Assembly: GCF_002891435.1 (NCBI RefSeq)
Contig: NZ_POUC01000014.1
Span: 1 to 48,178, forward strand
Reading direction: 5' to 3'
DNA from: Streptomyces cahuitamycinicus
Lineage (GTDB): Bacteria; Actinomycetota; Actinomycetes; Streptomycetales; Streptomycetaceae
DNA length: 48,178 nt
The notes below the pieces were generated by a model, which was not told the DNA's origin, searched no databases, and saw nothing but the letters and a program-made list of their open reading frames with translations. Below are positions 1-8,041 of the stretch, in pieces (the stretch's first letter is position 1; each line of letters starts with the position of its first letter). The position numbers and the translations under genes are program-made.

Positions 1-108
1 CCCGAAGGCCCGGCCCCCGCCGGTCCCGTGCGTACGCCGGGCCACCCACAGGACAAGACTCGCGAGCAACCGCACTTCATGCCGCACCAGCAGCCCCCCG
101 ACCCTCAT
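1..108 (-). CDS. Start of a membrane or basic protein, cut by the window edge
   Basis: On the minus strand an ATG at 108 opens a frame that stays open to base 1. It overlaps the stop codon of the MerR gene upstream in an ATGA arrangement, so translation is probably coupled. The 36 visible residues begin MRVGGLLVRHEVRLLASLVLW, a basic N-terminus followed by a hydrophobic stretch that could be a first membrane segment. The rest lies outside the window. A MerR regulator followed by a co-transcribed membrane protein is a common streptomycete pair. The family cannot be named from this fragment. Confidence 0.55.
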   Translation of the reverse strand, partial: MRVGGLLVRHEVRLLASLVLWVARRTHGTGGGRAFG

Positions 109-860
109 CGCCGCTCCTCGGCGAGGATCCGCAGCGCACGGCGGACGGCCTCCGTCTGAGCCGGGGAGAGGTCGTCGTAGAACGCGCGCAGGAAGCCGTC
201 GTCCCGGTCCAGCTCCCCGGCCTCCGGGAACAGCCCCGGCGGGATGCAGCCGGCGAGCGCCCGGGCCGCCTCGTCGACGCGCGGGTCATCCGGCTCGGCA
301 CCGGCGAGCGCGTCGAGCAGCGCGTAGGCCTCACCGGCCCGTGCCACGGCCCCCGGACTCCTCAGCGCCTCCCCGATCGAGGACACCATCTGCTCCCGGG
401 CCCCCGCCGGCATGGCGGTCTCCAGGAACGCCATGATCTCGCGGTCCTTGACGGCCATGGGTGAATCCGACAGATGCGCGGTCCCGGCGAACAACGCGGC
501 CAGCTCGGGCGACACGGGCCCCTCCGCGGGCACCCCGCCCTCCGCGTCCAGCAGCGACCGCGACCGCGCCCGCCGCTCCCGCAGCGCCTCCTCCTGCCGC
601 GCCAGATCCTCGTCCAGCTCGGTCAGCACCTCGACGAGGTCCTTCCCGGCGTCGTCCGCGAGCAGGTCCCGCACCTCCGCCAGCCCCAGCCCCAACTCGG
701 TCAGCCGCCGGATCCGCGCCAGCACGACGGCATGCCGCAACCCGTACTCCCGATACCCGTTGGCCCGCCGCTCGGGCTCGGGCAGCAGCCCCAGATGGTG
801 GTAGTGCCGCACGGCCCGCGTGGTGACGCCGACGACCTCGGCGAGTTCTCCGATCCGCAT
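105..860 (-). CDS. MerR-family transcriptional regulator
   Basis: A 251-residue protein. Residues 1-70 form a typical MerR winged helix (MRIGELAEVVGVTTRAVRHY, then HLGLLPEPER and NGYREYG), followed by a coiled-coil dimerisation helix to about residue 110. The C-terminal half is an alpha-helical effector region of unknown ligand. It lacks the cysteines of metal-sensing MerR members and resembles the TipA/multidrug-type streptomycete regulators. It probably binds its own promoter, since an inverted repeat TTGAC-N11-GTCAA lies 17 bp upstream of the start. It overlaps the next minus-strand gene by 4 bp (ATGA), so that downstream gene is the most likely target. Confidence 0.9.
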   Translation of the reverse strand: MRIGELAEVVGVTTRAVRHYHHLGLLPEPERRANGYREYGLRHAVVLARIRRLTELGLGLAEVRDLLADDAGKDLVEVLTELDEDLARQEEALRERRARSRSLLDAEGGVPAEGPVSPELAALFAGTAHLSDSPMAVKDREIMAFLETAMPAGAREQMVSSIGEALRSPGAVARAGEAYALLDALAGAEPDDPRVDEAARALAGCIPPGLFPEAGELDRDDGFLRAFYDDLSPAQTEAVRRALRILAEERR

Positions 861-876
861 ACGACCAGTGAAGACG

Positions 877-897
877 TTGACGCTGCGGCAAGGTCAA
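877..897 (-). promoter_or_regulatory. MerR operator/promoter, inverted repeat TTGAC-N11-GTCAA
   Basis: A perfect 5-bp inverted repeat spaced by 11 bp lies just upstream of the MerR gene. Read on the minus strand it includes CTTGACCTTGCC, which can serve as the -35 region. MerR-type regulators typically bind such dyads between over-spaced -35 and -10 elements. The autoregulatory role is inferred from position and symmetry. Confidence 0.65.
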
Positions 898-1023
898 GCG
901 AACGGCTCGGTGCCTGACGGCGGCGTTGATCGTGTGCCACGATCGAGGGAAGAGATCCCGATCTCACGGACAGGTGATCAGCCGATGTCCCAGCCTGGTG
1001 AGCGACAGAAGGAGGGGCGTGAC

Positions 1024-1602
1024 ATGACTGCCATGGCACACGAGCCGCTTTCGCAGGAAGACGTCCTGCTTGAGGGCTTCCTCGCCCTGGACACGCCGGA
1101 GGGTTTCCGGGCAGAGCTGATCGAGGGGGAGATCGTTGTGACGCCGCCGCCGGACGGGGATCACGAGGACTACATCGGACTGATCGTGAACCAGGTGATC
1201 AGACGCTCCCAGACCGACATGCAATTCTCAGGCAACAAGGGGTTGAAACTGCGCAGCGGAGGCGGCTGCCCGAAGAACCACTTGGTCCCCGACGGCACGT
1301 TCGCTCCCATGGAACTGCGCCTGTACCGGGGGGCCGACTCCTGGATGCCCTGCGACGGCGTCGCCATGGTGATGGAGGTGACCTCCACCAAACCGCAGGC
1401 CGACCGCGAGGCCAAACGCCGCTGCTACGCCCGCGCGGGCATCCCGCTCCACCTGCTCGTCGACCGGGACACAGCGCAGGTCACCGTGTTCAGCGAGCCG
1501 AAGGACGACGACTACCGCGAGCATTGCGCCCGCCCCTTCGGCAAGTCCGTCACTCTCCCCGAACCCTTCGCCTTCGACCTGGACACCGCGGATCTCCTCT
1601 GA
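1024..1602 (+). CDS. Uma2-family (DUF820) endonuclease-like protein
   Basis: A 192-residue protein of the Uma2/DUF820 family, which has a restriction-endonuclease-like PD-(D/E)XK fold and is abundant in Streptomyces and cyanobacteria. Visible hallmarks are FRAELIEGEIVVTPPP near the N-terminus, VPDGTF in the middle, and EVTS...DREAKRRCYARAGIP followed by HLLVD. The frame is open upstream to 820, but the start at 1024 is chosen because GGAGGGG at 1011-1017 sits 6 bases before it. Family members are often single genes of unknown role, and no toxin, antitoxin or transposase partner is visible. Nuclease activity is a family-level expectation only. Confidence 0.85.
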   Translation: MTAMAHEPLSQEDVLLEGFLALDTPEGFRAELIEGEIVVTPPPDGDHEDYIGLIVNQVIRRSQTDMQFSGNKGLKLRSGGGCPKNHLVPDGTFAPMELRLYRGADSWMPCDGVAMVMEVTSTKPQADREAKRRCYARAGIPLHLLVDRDTAQVTVFSEPKDDDYREHCARPFGKSVTLPEPFAFDLDTADLL

Positions 1603-1618
1603 TCCCCTGTGGGCGGGG

Positions 1619-2071
1619 GTGGGCGACTTGGGGTCACGTGAACAGGCGAGATGGACCAGGGCACGACTCGGCCGGTCCGGCCCGCCCCTCGACCTCCTCA
1701 CCGCCCACTTCGACAGCCACGTCTACGCGCCCCACGCCCACACCGAGTTCACCGTAGGCGTCACCGTCGGCGGCTCGGAGGTCATCGCCTACCGGGGCGG
1801 GCACATCCACTCCTACCCCGGCTCGATCGTCGTCCTGGAGCCCGGCGAGATACACACGGGCGGCCCGGCAGCGGCCGACGGCTACGCCTACCAGGCCCTC
1901 TACGCGGAACCGGCCCTCCTCACGGACGGCACTCTCGGCGGCGGCCTCCCGCACTTCAGCGACCCCGTCCTGCACGACCCGGAGCTGGCGTCAGCCCTGC
2001 GCGCCGCCCACACCGACATCAGCGCCTGCCCCGACCCCCTGGAGGCCGAGTCCCGGCTGCCCTGGAACTGA
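1619..2071 (+). pseudogene. AraC-type regulator remnant: ligand-binding half only
   Basis: The frame encodes the N-terminal cupin-like AraC ligand-binding domain (HAHTEFTVGVTVGG, GSIVVLEPGEIHTG, YQALYAEPALL) and then stops after about 150 residues. The two helix-turn-helix motifs of the C-terminal AraC DNA-binding domain are missing. Immediately after the truncation point, in another frame, comes the C-terminus of an EamA-type transporter. A deletion therefore appears to have removed the end of the regulator and most of the neighbouring transporter gene. The remaining product could fold as a cupin but cannot act as a normal AraC regulator. Confidence 0.75.
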
Positions 2072-2309
2072 TCAAGGAGGTCGGCCCGACCCGGGCCGGC
2101 GTGATCACGTACGTCAACCCGGCGGTAGCGGTCGCCGCGGGCGCGCTGCTCCTGGACGAGGAGCTGACCTCGGCATCGGCGTCGCCTTCGCCCTGATCGT
2201 GGTGGGCTCCGTACTGGCCACGGCCGCGGCGCCGAAGCGGACCATCCGCCGGGTACCATGGTCGACACGGCAGACGAGCCGGGCGGACGGCCGCGTGGAG
2301 TCCCCCTGA
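2056..2309 (+). pseudogene. EamA/DMT transporter remnant (C-terminus only)
   Basis: In frame 1, ALELIKEVGPTRAGVITYVN followed by PAVAVAAGALLLDEELT is the conserved penultimate region of EamA-family (DMT superfamily) exporters. After about position 2170 the frame changes: the last helix continues one frame over as LGIGVAFALIVVGSVLATAA and reaches a stop at 2307-2309. The shift is explained by one missing T (ACC-TCGGC instead of ACC-TTC-GGC). No start or N-terminal helices exist. The tail overlaps the 5' part of rnpB on the same strand. Confidence 0.75.
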
Positions 2310-2686
2310 CGGGGAGCTCCCCGAGGAACGTCCGGGCTCCACAGGGCAGGGTGGTGGCTAACGGCCACCCGGGGTGACCCGCGGGACAGTGCCACAGAAA
2401 GCAGACCGCCGGGGACCTCGGTCCTCGGTAAGGGTGAAACGGTGGTGTAAGAGACCACCAGTGCCCAGGGTGACCTGGGCAGCTAGGTAAACCCCACCCG
2501 GAGCAAGGTCAAGAGGGGCCGCCTTTTCGGAGGTGGCTCTGCGCGGACGATCGAGGGCTGCCCGCCCGAGTCCGCGGGTAGACCGCACGAGGCCGGTGGC
2601 AACGCCGGCCCTAGATGGATGGCCGTCGCCCCGACGACCGCGAGGTCCCGGGGTACAGAACCCGGCGTATAGCCCGACTCGTCTGC
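2270..2686 (+). ncRNA. rnpB: RNase P RNA (class A)
   Basis: This is the catalytic RNA of RNase P, which removes 5' leaders from pre-tRNAs. Recognisable conserved blocks in order are GAGGAACGTCCGGGCTCC (2321-2338), ACAGTGCCACAGAAA, GGGTGAAACGGTGGTGTAAG, AGGTAAACCCCACC and, near the 3' end, GGGTACAGAACCCGGCGTAT. The ends are set by the P1 helix: 2270-2284 pairs with 2672-2686 with one mismatch. The length of about 417 nt fits actinobacterial class A RNAs. The exact termini are approximate. A terminator hairpin follows at 2708. Confidence 0.95.
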
Positions 2687-2707
2687 CCCTACCTGTGGCT
2701 TTGCCTC

Positions 2708-2743
2708 GGAAAGGGCCTCTGATCTGGGACGGAGGCTCTTTCC
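2708..2743 (+). terminator. Hairpin terminator of rnpB
   Basis: GGAAAGGGCCTC (2708-2719) pairs with GAGGCTCTTTCC (2732-2743): a 12-bp stem with one G-U pair and a 12-nt loop, 22 bases after the RNase P RNA. There is no long T tract, which is usual for streptomycete terminators. Confidence 0.7.
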
Positions 2744-2932
2744 GGTCTTTCGGGGGCTTGCCGCGTTGGTGGCGGAAAGTCCCTCGGAAGTCCCTCGGAC
2801 AGGGCTGAAAGTCCCTGAAAAGTCCCAGGAGCGGAGGGGCGGGCGAGGCCTCTGGGCTGGGCATTCGCGTCAGCCGTCGGACCATGACGTAGGGAGCGGA
2901 TCGCAGTCCTCGGGGTGGCCTTGGACCGGCGA
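2744..2932. repeat. Gene-free spacer with short tandem AGTCCC repeats
   Basis: Between the rnpB terminator and the DUF6907 stop codon no gene is visible. At 2777-2827 the hexamer AGTCCC recurs four times: two copies in a direct 11-bp repeat (AGTCCCTCGGA), then two more within AAGTCCCTGAAAAGTCCC. The role is unknown. Confidence 0.4.
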
Positions 2933-4126
2933 TTAGGCGGCCTCGGCGTTGGTGGTCGTGTGGGGCCGTGCGGCCCATTCGGCGCTGGCTGCGGCGAGCC
3001 GGGGGTGCATCGCGCGAAGCTCTTCCAGCTGCCCGGCCACCGTCTCGATGAACTCGGCCAGCTGGTCGGGATCCATCGGGCGGGTGTACATGTCGGCGGC
3101 CACTTCCACCAGAACGTGCGGGACTCGGTAAGCCGGGCTGGCTGTTGAGTCCGGACTCACGGCGAGGTGCGCGCAGAGCAGTTGCCAGGACTTGTAGTCC
3201 TCGTAGCCCTCGGTGTATTCGGCGTGGGCCACAGTGCCGTACAGCTGGTGGTGGACGTCGGCCGGGTGGCGCGTTCCATCCATGTCGTCGGTGTGATCCA
3301 CCGTGCACCAGGACGGACACGTGACGGTGTGCCGGGTACCGTACCTGTCTTCGTACGTCCAAGTGCGGCCGGCCGTTGCCGCGGTCTCGATGGTCTGCCC
3401 GGACATCAGGCCAGCGATCTGTGTACGTGCTGCCCGGAGCTTCGCCAGGTGCACGCTCATGTCGCTGATCAGTTCGTCTACCTCCCCGAGGCTGAGCGTC
3501 GGCCAGTCGCCGCCGGCCACGAAGTCCAGTCCGGGCGCTTCGTCGTTGATCTGGGACAGGTGGAACGCCATGATGCCGTCCCTGTGCCGTCCAGCGTACG
3601 GGCGGTGGGCGCCCATGGCGGTGAACGGGCCGTGGTGAAAGTGCTCGTTCGGGTCCTCGTGGTCCGCCGGGTCTCCCGTGCAGAAGGAGATGCCATCGGG
3701 GCAGACGACCCTCTCCGGATCGGGTGCCTGCTCACGGCTGATGACGGCATCAACCTTGTCCGCGAGGATCTCGAGCTCGTCCGCGAACCTTCGCAACTCC
3801 GTCGCCTTCGCGCGGGCCTCGGCCGCGTCCGTGTCGGTCTCGCTGAGGCCGATCACCGGATCTGAACCGGAGAAGTCCAGCAGGCGCGCGTCCAGAAGTT
3901 CACTGCCGTCATTGCCCATGACGACGTGCCGGGCTCCGATGTGTGCGTCGTGGACGCCAGTCTCGGTGCACCAGTCCCGGTGGACGGGGCACAGCTGCCA
4001 GTCGTCGCCCTCAAGGCCGGTGCCGTTGGCAGGCGACGAGGAGTTGGCGGCGCGTTGGGGGGCCAGTGCACTGCAATCCTTGGTGCTGCCGCTGTCCGTG
4101 GTCGTCGATACGGCGGTGGTGCTCAC
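2933..4126 (-). CDS. DUF6907-type protein with three related modules
   Basis: A 397-residue protein of the streptomycete DUF6907 type, common on plasmids, integrative elements and genomic islands, function unknown. The hallmark CPSWCTVDH followed by spaced acidic and His residues lies at about residues 270-280. The protein looks like three diverged copies of one unit. Each starts with a Cys/His patch (CPVHRDWCTETG; CPDGISFCTGDPADHED; CPSWCTVDHTDD). Each then has a beta-rich stretch and ends in an amphipathic helix (LRRFADELEILADKV; ISDMSVHLAKLRAARTQI; AEFIETVAGQLEELRAM). The Cys/His patches could bind zinc. The GTG start at 4126 is preceded by GAGGGGA. An IS1182-family element lies about 150 bp upstream. 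No partner gene is obvious. Confidence 0.75.
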   Translation of the reverse strand: MSTTAVSTTTDSGSTKDCSALAPQRAANSSSPANGTGLEGDDWQLCPVHRDWCTETGVHDAHIGARHVVMGNDGSELLDARLLDFSGSDPVIGLSETDTDAAEARAKATELRRFADELEILADKVDAVISREQAPDPERVVCPDGISFCTGDPADHEDPNEHFHHGPFTAMGAHRPYAGRHRDGIMAFHLSQINDEAPGLDFVAGGDWPTLSLGEVDELISDMSVHLAKLRAARTQIAGLMSGQTIETAATAGRTWTYEDRYGTRHTVTCPSWCTVDHTDDMDGTRHPADVHHQLYGTVAHAEYTEGYEDYKSWQLLCAHLAVSPDSTASPAYRVPHVLVEVAADMYTRPMDPDQLAEFIETVAGQLEELRAMHPRLAAASAEWAARPHTTTNAEAA

Positions 4127-4307
4127 GCTCTTTCCCCTCGTTGCAGAGATATTGGGTCGGAGACCTCGGCTGGTAGACGAACAATCACAGGCTCGACGTC
4201 CGCTGTCGCTTGGCTCCTCGTGGTCGCTCAGCCTCGCTCATAGCGGGCAGCCGTTCTCTTTTCGAGCAGCACTTGTCCCTAGAAGGCTGATGAAGATCTT
4301 GGGTTCT

Positions 4308-4333
4308 GGCCCTGCCGCGTCAGCGGCAGGGCC
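4308..4333 (+). terminator. Hairpin inside the left end of the IS
   Basis: GGCCCTGCCGC (4308-4318), loop GTCA, GCGGCAGGGCC (4323-4333): a perfect 11-bp stem just upstream of the transposase start at 4345. It probably limits read-through transcription into the transposase. Confidence 0.6.
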
Positions 4334-4344
4334 AGACTCGTCTT

Positions 4345-5916
4345 GTGGCGATGGGTGAGTGGGTCGGCGAGGTGGTCGGGCCGGACGTGTGGGAGACCTG
4401 CCGGGAACTGATCCCGGCGGGGAGTGTGTTCGCGTTCCTGGCCGAGCATCGTGGCGAGCTGTTCCCGGCTGAGATGTTCACGGACATGTACCCGTCGGCG
4501 AACGGACGGCCGAGCATGCCGCCGCAGATCCTGGCCGCCGCGATCACGTTGCAGGCCCTGCACGGACTGTCGGACTTCGAGACGGTGCAGGAACTGCGGT
4601 GCGACCTGCGGTGGAAGGCCGCATGCGGCCTGGGCCTTCACGACATGGCGTTCGATCCGTCGTTGCTGGCCTATTTCCGCCGCCGGCTGGCCCGTTCCGC
4701 CCGTCCTAACCGGATCTTCGAGGCCGTGCGCGAGGTCGTGAAGGCCACCGGGACCCTCAAGGGCAAGCACCGCCGGGCGCTGGACTCCACCGTGCTGGAC
4801 GACGCGGTCGCCACCCAGGACACCGTCACCCAAATCATCGCCGCTGTCCGCGCGGTGATCCGCGAGGTCCCCGGCGCCGACGCGGTCGCCGCTGCCCAGT
4901 GCGGCGCGCACGACTACACCGACCCGGGCAAGCCCCGCATCGCCTGGAACGACGAGCAGGCCCGCGCCGTGCTGGTCGACGCACTGGTCACCGATGCCCT
5001 GCGGCTGCTGGGCCACCTGCCCGATGAGCAACTCGGCGAAAGGGCGGCCAACGCGGTGGGCATCCTGGCCCTGGTCGCCGGCCAGGACGTCGAGCCCGCC
5101 GAGGACTCCGACGGCCGGGATGGCCGCTGGCGCATCACCCGGGGCACCGCCCCGAACCGGATGGTCTCCACCGTCGATCCGGAAGCACGCCACGTGCACA
5201 AGACCCGCAGCCACCAGCAGGACGGCTTCAAGGCCCACCTGGCCGTCGAGCCCGAGACCGGGTTGTACACCGCCGTCGCCCTCAGACCCGGCGCGGGGCC
5301 CGAACACCATGAGGCCGCCGTCGGCCTGGACCTGCTCGCCGGGGAGAGCGAGCCAGTGGACGCCTTCGGTGACACCGCCTACTCCACCGGCGACGCCCGC
5401 CAGACCCTCCACGAGGCCGGGCACCGGCTGTTCCTCAAGCCCGCACCGCTGCGGCCCGCCGTCCCCGGCGACTTCGCCATCGACACCACCACCGCCATCG
5501 TGACCTGCCCGGCCGGACACACCGTGGCCCTGTCCGACCCCGGCGGGCAGCACCACCAACGCAAAGCATCCTTCGGCAACTTATGCACCGGATGCCACCT
5601 GCGCGAGCAGTGCACCAAGGCCAGGGCCGGACGCATCCTGACCATCCGGCCCCATCACAACATCCAGACAGCAGCCCGCCGCCAGGCCGCCACCGATCCC
5701 GGCTGGCAGGCCGACTACCGCCGCTGGCGGCCACCGGTCGAACGCGCCGTCGCCTGGCTCGTCCACCACGGCAACCGGCGTCTGCGCTACCGCGGCACCA
5801 TCAAGAACGACACCTGGCTCCACACCCGAGCCGCCGCCCTCAACCTCCGCCGACTGATCAGCCTCGGACTCACCCACACCAGTGGCACCTGGCACGTCGC
5901 ACCGGTCAGTACATGA
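4345..5916 (+). CDS. IS1182-family transposase
   Basis: A 523-residue DDE transposase, full length for the family. The N-terminal DUF772-type domain is visible (FAFLAEHRGELFPAEMF, PPQILAAAITLQALHGLSDF, FDPSLLAYFRRRL). Likely catalytic acidic residues sit in ALDSTVLDDA (about residue 148), DAFGDTAYSTGD (about 340) and PPVERAVAWLVHHG (about 465). A Cys cluster (CTGCHLREQC) precedes the last block, as usual in IS1182 members. The GTG start at 4345 gives MAMGEWVG, and a nearby internal ATG at 4351 is possible. The gene fills the element and stops 38 bases before the right inverted repeat. Confidence 0.92.
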   Translation: MAMGEWVGEVVGPDVWETCRELIPAGSVFAFLAEHRGELFPAEMFTDMYPSANGRPSMPPQILAAAITLQALHGLSDFETVQELRCDLRWKAACGLGLHDMAFDPSLLAYFRRRLARSARPNRIFEAVREVVKATGTLKGKHRRALDSTVLDDAVATQDTVTQIIAAVRAVIREVPGADAVAAAQCGAHDYTDPGKPRIAWNDEQARAVLVDALVTDALRLLGHLPDEQLGERAANAVGILALVAGQDVEPAEDSDGRDGRWRITRGTAPNRMVSTVDPEARHVHKTRSHQQDGFKAHLAVEPETGLYTAVALRPGAGPEHHEAAVGLDLLAGESEPVDAFGDTAYSTGDARQTLHEAGHRLFLKPAPLRPAVPGDFAIDTTTAIVTCPAGHTVALSDPGGQHHQRKASFGNLCTGCHLREQCTKARAGRILTIRPHHNIQTAARRQAATDPGWQADYRRWRPPVERAVAWLVHHGNRRLRYRGTIKNDTWLHTRAAALNLRRLISLGLTHTSGTWHVAPVST

Positions 5917-5920
5917 CCGG

Positions 5921-5952
5921 AGGGCTGTCCGGCCTGACGGCCGGACAGCCCT
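5921..5952 (+). terminator. Hairpin terminator inside the right end of the IS
   Basis: AGGGCTGTCCGGCC (5921-5934), loop TGAC, GGCCGGACAGCCCT (5939-5952): a perfect 14-bp stem 4 bases after the transposase stop. It should end transposase transcription and shield the CHAT gene downstream. Confidence 0.75.
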
Positions 5953-6121
5953 CACCAAGATCTTCATCAGCCTTCTAGTAGTGCTTGCGCAAGGCCCGAT
6001 CCCGGCGGTCCGACTGGCCTACTATGCCAAGAGTGATCGATCGGCAACGTCGCGTGGAGCCTCGTCGGCTTCGCTGCTCACGGCTCTCTCCCCGCGTCCT
6101 CATCCTCCGCGGTGAGAAGTC

Positions 6122-8041
6122 ATGACCGCTCAGGACGCGGCCGTCGAACTCGTCGGCTTGTGGCCGCGGTTGCCCGAGCTGGTCGGCCGGGACTGGCTTG
6201 ATGTGCGGGGGGAGCTGCTGGATCTGGTGGACCGTGTCCGCCGGTCCGGTACGGACGCGGACCGGGTGGAACACACCGAGTCCATCATGGAGTTGCTGCT
6301 CCCCTACGCACAGGTGCGCGAGGCTCTGTCGGACGCCTATTTCCGCGGTCGCCGATCGAGTGCTCCCGAGGGCCTGGAGGACATCGACTGGGCGGCGGTG
6401 TGTCGCCTGCTCGGCGCGATGCCGCACGAGCAGTGGATCAACGCGCGCTTCGACGGACGTACACGCGGCGATGCGTTGCCCGCGCACGTCGCACACCGAC
6501 TGGTCATCGGCGTCGACCGCTTCGCCCATCCCCACGCCTTCGCCTCGGCCGAACTCGCCCTGACCGTGCCCGAGGAGGCGGGGTCCGCCGTCCTGGACGT
6601 CGACGTCCACGGCCTGCCCGAGTCGGTCGAAGTGGTGCCGGTGCGCCGGACGCTGGTGGTGTGGCGCGATGTCCCGGGCCTCGCCGTGGCGGAGGGTGCC
6701 GGTGACGCCGCGTTCGATGTCACCCTGCTCAAGGACGACGGGCCGGTGAAGCTGATCGCGGTCGTCCGCACGCCCCACGGGCACATGCGGCAGGCGATCG
6801 TCATGACCGTGCATCCGTCGGGACGGATCGACCAGGAGGCGCCCGTACGGCCACCGCGCCAGACCGGCATGCCTGGCACGCCCGTGGCGCTCTCCTTGGT
6901 GATCGCCCGCCTCCATGGAGTCCCATGCGTGGTGGCCCGGGACCGGAGAGGCGCCATGCTGGCCGAACTGCCCTACAGTTCTGACCTGTTGGACGGCATA
7001 GCCGAGGACGCACGGCAGGGCATCGGCAGGCTTCTCACGGGCGCTCGAGGGCAGCTGTACGAGGAGCAGTTGGACATCCCGGACGAGGTGTACACGGCGG
7101 ACCTGCGCAGCGTGGCACGGTCCGGCCTCGAATTCTTCCAACGCCTCTTTCACGAGGGCCGGCACCTCAGCCCGAACCTGCCGAGGATCGGTGACATGCT
7201 CGTCTCTGCCGTCGCCGATGCGGGGTCGGACTCGGACGCGCCCCATATCGAGATCGTCCCCAACGGCCTGAACCTGCCCTGGCATCTGCTGTACGCCGCC
7301 GACCGCTGGCACGAAGACACGCTGAGCCCCTACCGGCTGCTCGGCATCGGAGCCAGGCTCACGGTCGTCCCCGAGTTCTCCGAGCACCGGCACACCACGG
7401 ACGCGACCGTGCGCCCCGCCTCCGACACCACCGCCTTCATCGCCGTGAACACGGAGATCGACCGCGCCCACACGGACGATCCTCGCTCCTTGGTGGCGGA
7501 CCAAGTCGGCTACTGGAAGCGGCGCATGGCGGACCGGGCGGAGATCGTCGACGACGGAGACCGGGTGGCCGAGGCACTGAGAACGCCGGAGCGGTGCGAT
7601 TCTCTCTGGTACTTCTACTGTCACCTCGTGCCCGGCGAACAGCCGACGTCGTCCGACGCCACGTTGCTGTTCGCGGAGCAGAAGCAGGTGAGCCTGCGGG
7701 ACATGCAGCTCGATGCTCCGTACGAGGTGCCGCTCCCGGGCGCCCCTCTCGTGGTGTTGAACACCTGCTCGTCCAGGGCGCGCGGGGCGATGCTCCGGTC
7801 GGACTTCGGCGCGTACTTTCTCGACAAGGGTGCCCGTGCCGTACTCGTCACCGACGTCGAAGTGCCGACCACGTTGGGCGCCGTGTGGGCGGAGCGGTTC
7901 TTCGACCGGCTTCTCGCGGGGGCCACCTTGGGGGAGGCGCTGCATCTGACGGCGCGTGACCTCGTCGAGAGCCATGGCAATCTGCTGTGCCTGCTTTACA
8001 CGGCGCTGGGCTCCGCGGACGTACGGCTGGTGGCCGCGTGA
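6122..8041 (+). CDS. CHAT-domain protease with N-terminal helical region
   Basis: A 639-residue protein with a C-terminal CHAT (caspase HetF-associated with TPRs) cysteine-protease domain at about residues 360-639. The catalytic His is in LWYFYCHLVPG (about 501) and the catalytic Cys in VVLNTCSS (about 549), followed by FGAYFLDKGARAVLVTDVEVP and LGEALHLTARDLV. The usual His-Gly is His-Leu here. Residues 1-100 are alpha-helical and resemble the small N-terminal adaptor domains that recruit effectors in conflict systems, but the family is not certain. The middle has beta-rich, ligand-domain-like sequence. The ATG at 6122 follows GGTGAGAAG. The stop overlaps the next gene (GTGA), so the two are translationally coupled. 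In this setting it is a likely protease effector or signal-dependent processor. Confidence 0.85.
   Translation: MTAQDAAVELVGLWPRLPELVGRDWLDVRGELLDLVDRVRRSGTDADRVEHTESIMELLLPYAQVREALSDAYFRGRRSSAPEGLEDIDWAAVCRLLGAMPHEQWINARFDGRTRGDALPAHVAHRLVIGVDRFAHPHAFASAELALTVPEEAGSAVLDVDVHGLPESVEVVPVRRTLVVWRDVPGLAVAEGAGDAAFDVTLLKDDGPVKLIAVVRTPHGHMRQAIVMTVHPSGRIDQEAPVRPPRQTGMPGTPVALSLVIARLHGVPCVVARDRRGAMLAELPYSSDLLDGIAEDARQGIGRLLTGARGQLYEEQLDIPDEVYTADLRSVARSGLEFFQRLFHEGRHLSPNLPRIGDMLVSAVADAGSDSDAPHIEIVPNGLNLPWHLLYAADRWHEDTLSPYRLLGIGARLTVVPEFSEHRHTTDATVRPASDTTAFIAVNTEIDRAHTDDPRSLVADQVGYWKRRMADRAEIVDDGDRVAEALRTPERCDSLWYFYCHLVPGEQPTSSDATLLFAEQKQVSLRDMQLDAPYEVPLPGAPLVVLNTCSSRARGAMLRSDFGAYFLDKGARAVLVTDVEVPTTLGAVWAERFFDRLLAGATLGEALHLTARDLVESHGNLLCLLYTALGSADVRLVAA

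Larger units (their letters stand above)
4283..5974 (+). mobile_element. Complete IS1182-family insertion sequence flanked by CTAG
   Basis: The element carries one transposase gene and has matching ends. Bases 4281-4302 (AGAAGGCTGATGAAGATCTTGG) and 5955-5976 are perfect inverted copies. CTAG occurs at both outer edges (4279-4282 and 5975-5978). As CTAG is self-complementary it can be read as a 4-bp target duplication, which gives the limits used here, or as part of the inverted repeat. Both ends carry strong inward hairpins (4308-4333 and 5921-5952). Removing the element restores AGCACT-N10-AGTGCT, so the target was itself a palindrome. Ends and transposase are intact, so the copy may still be active. 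Confidence 0.85.

Noticed and set aside
820..1023. N-terminal extension of the Uma2 protein to 820
   Set aside because: No family similarity, and the ribosome site points to 1024.
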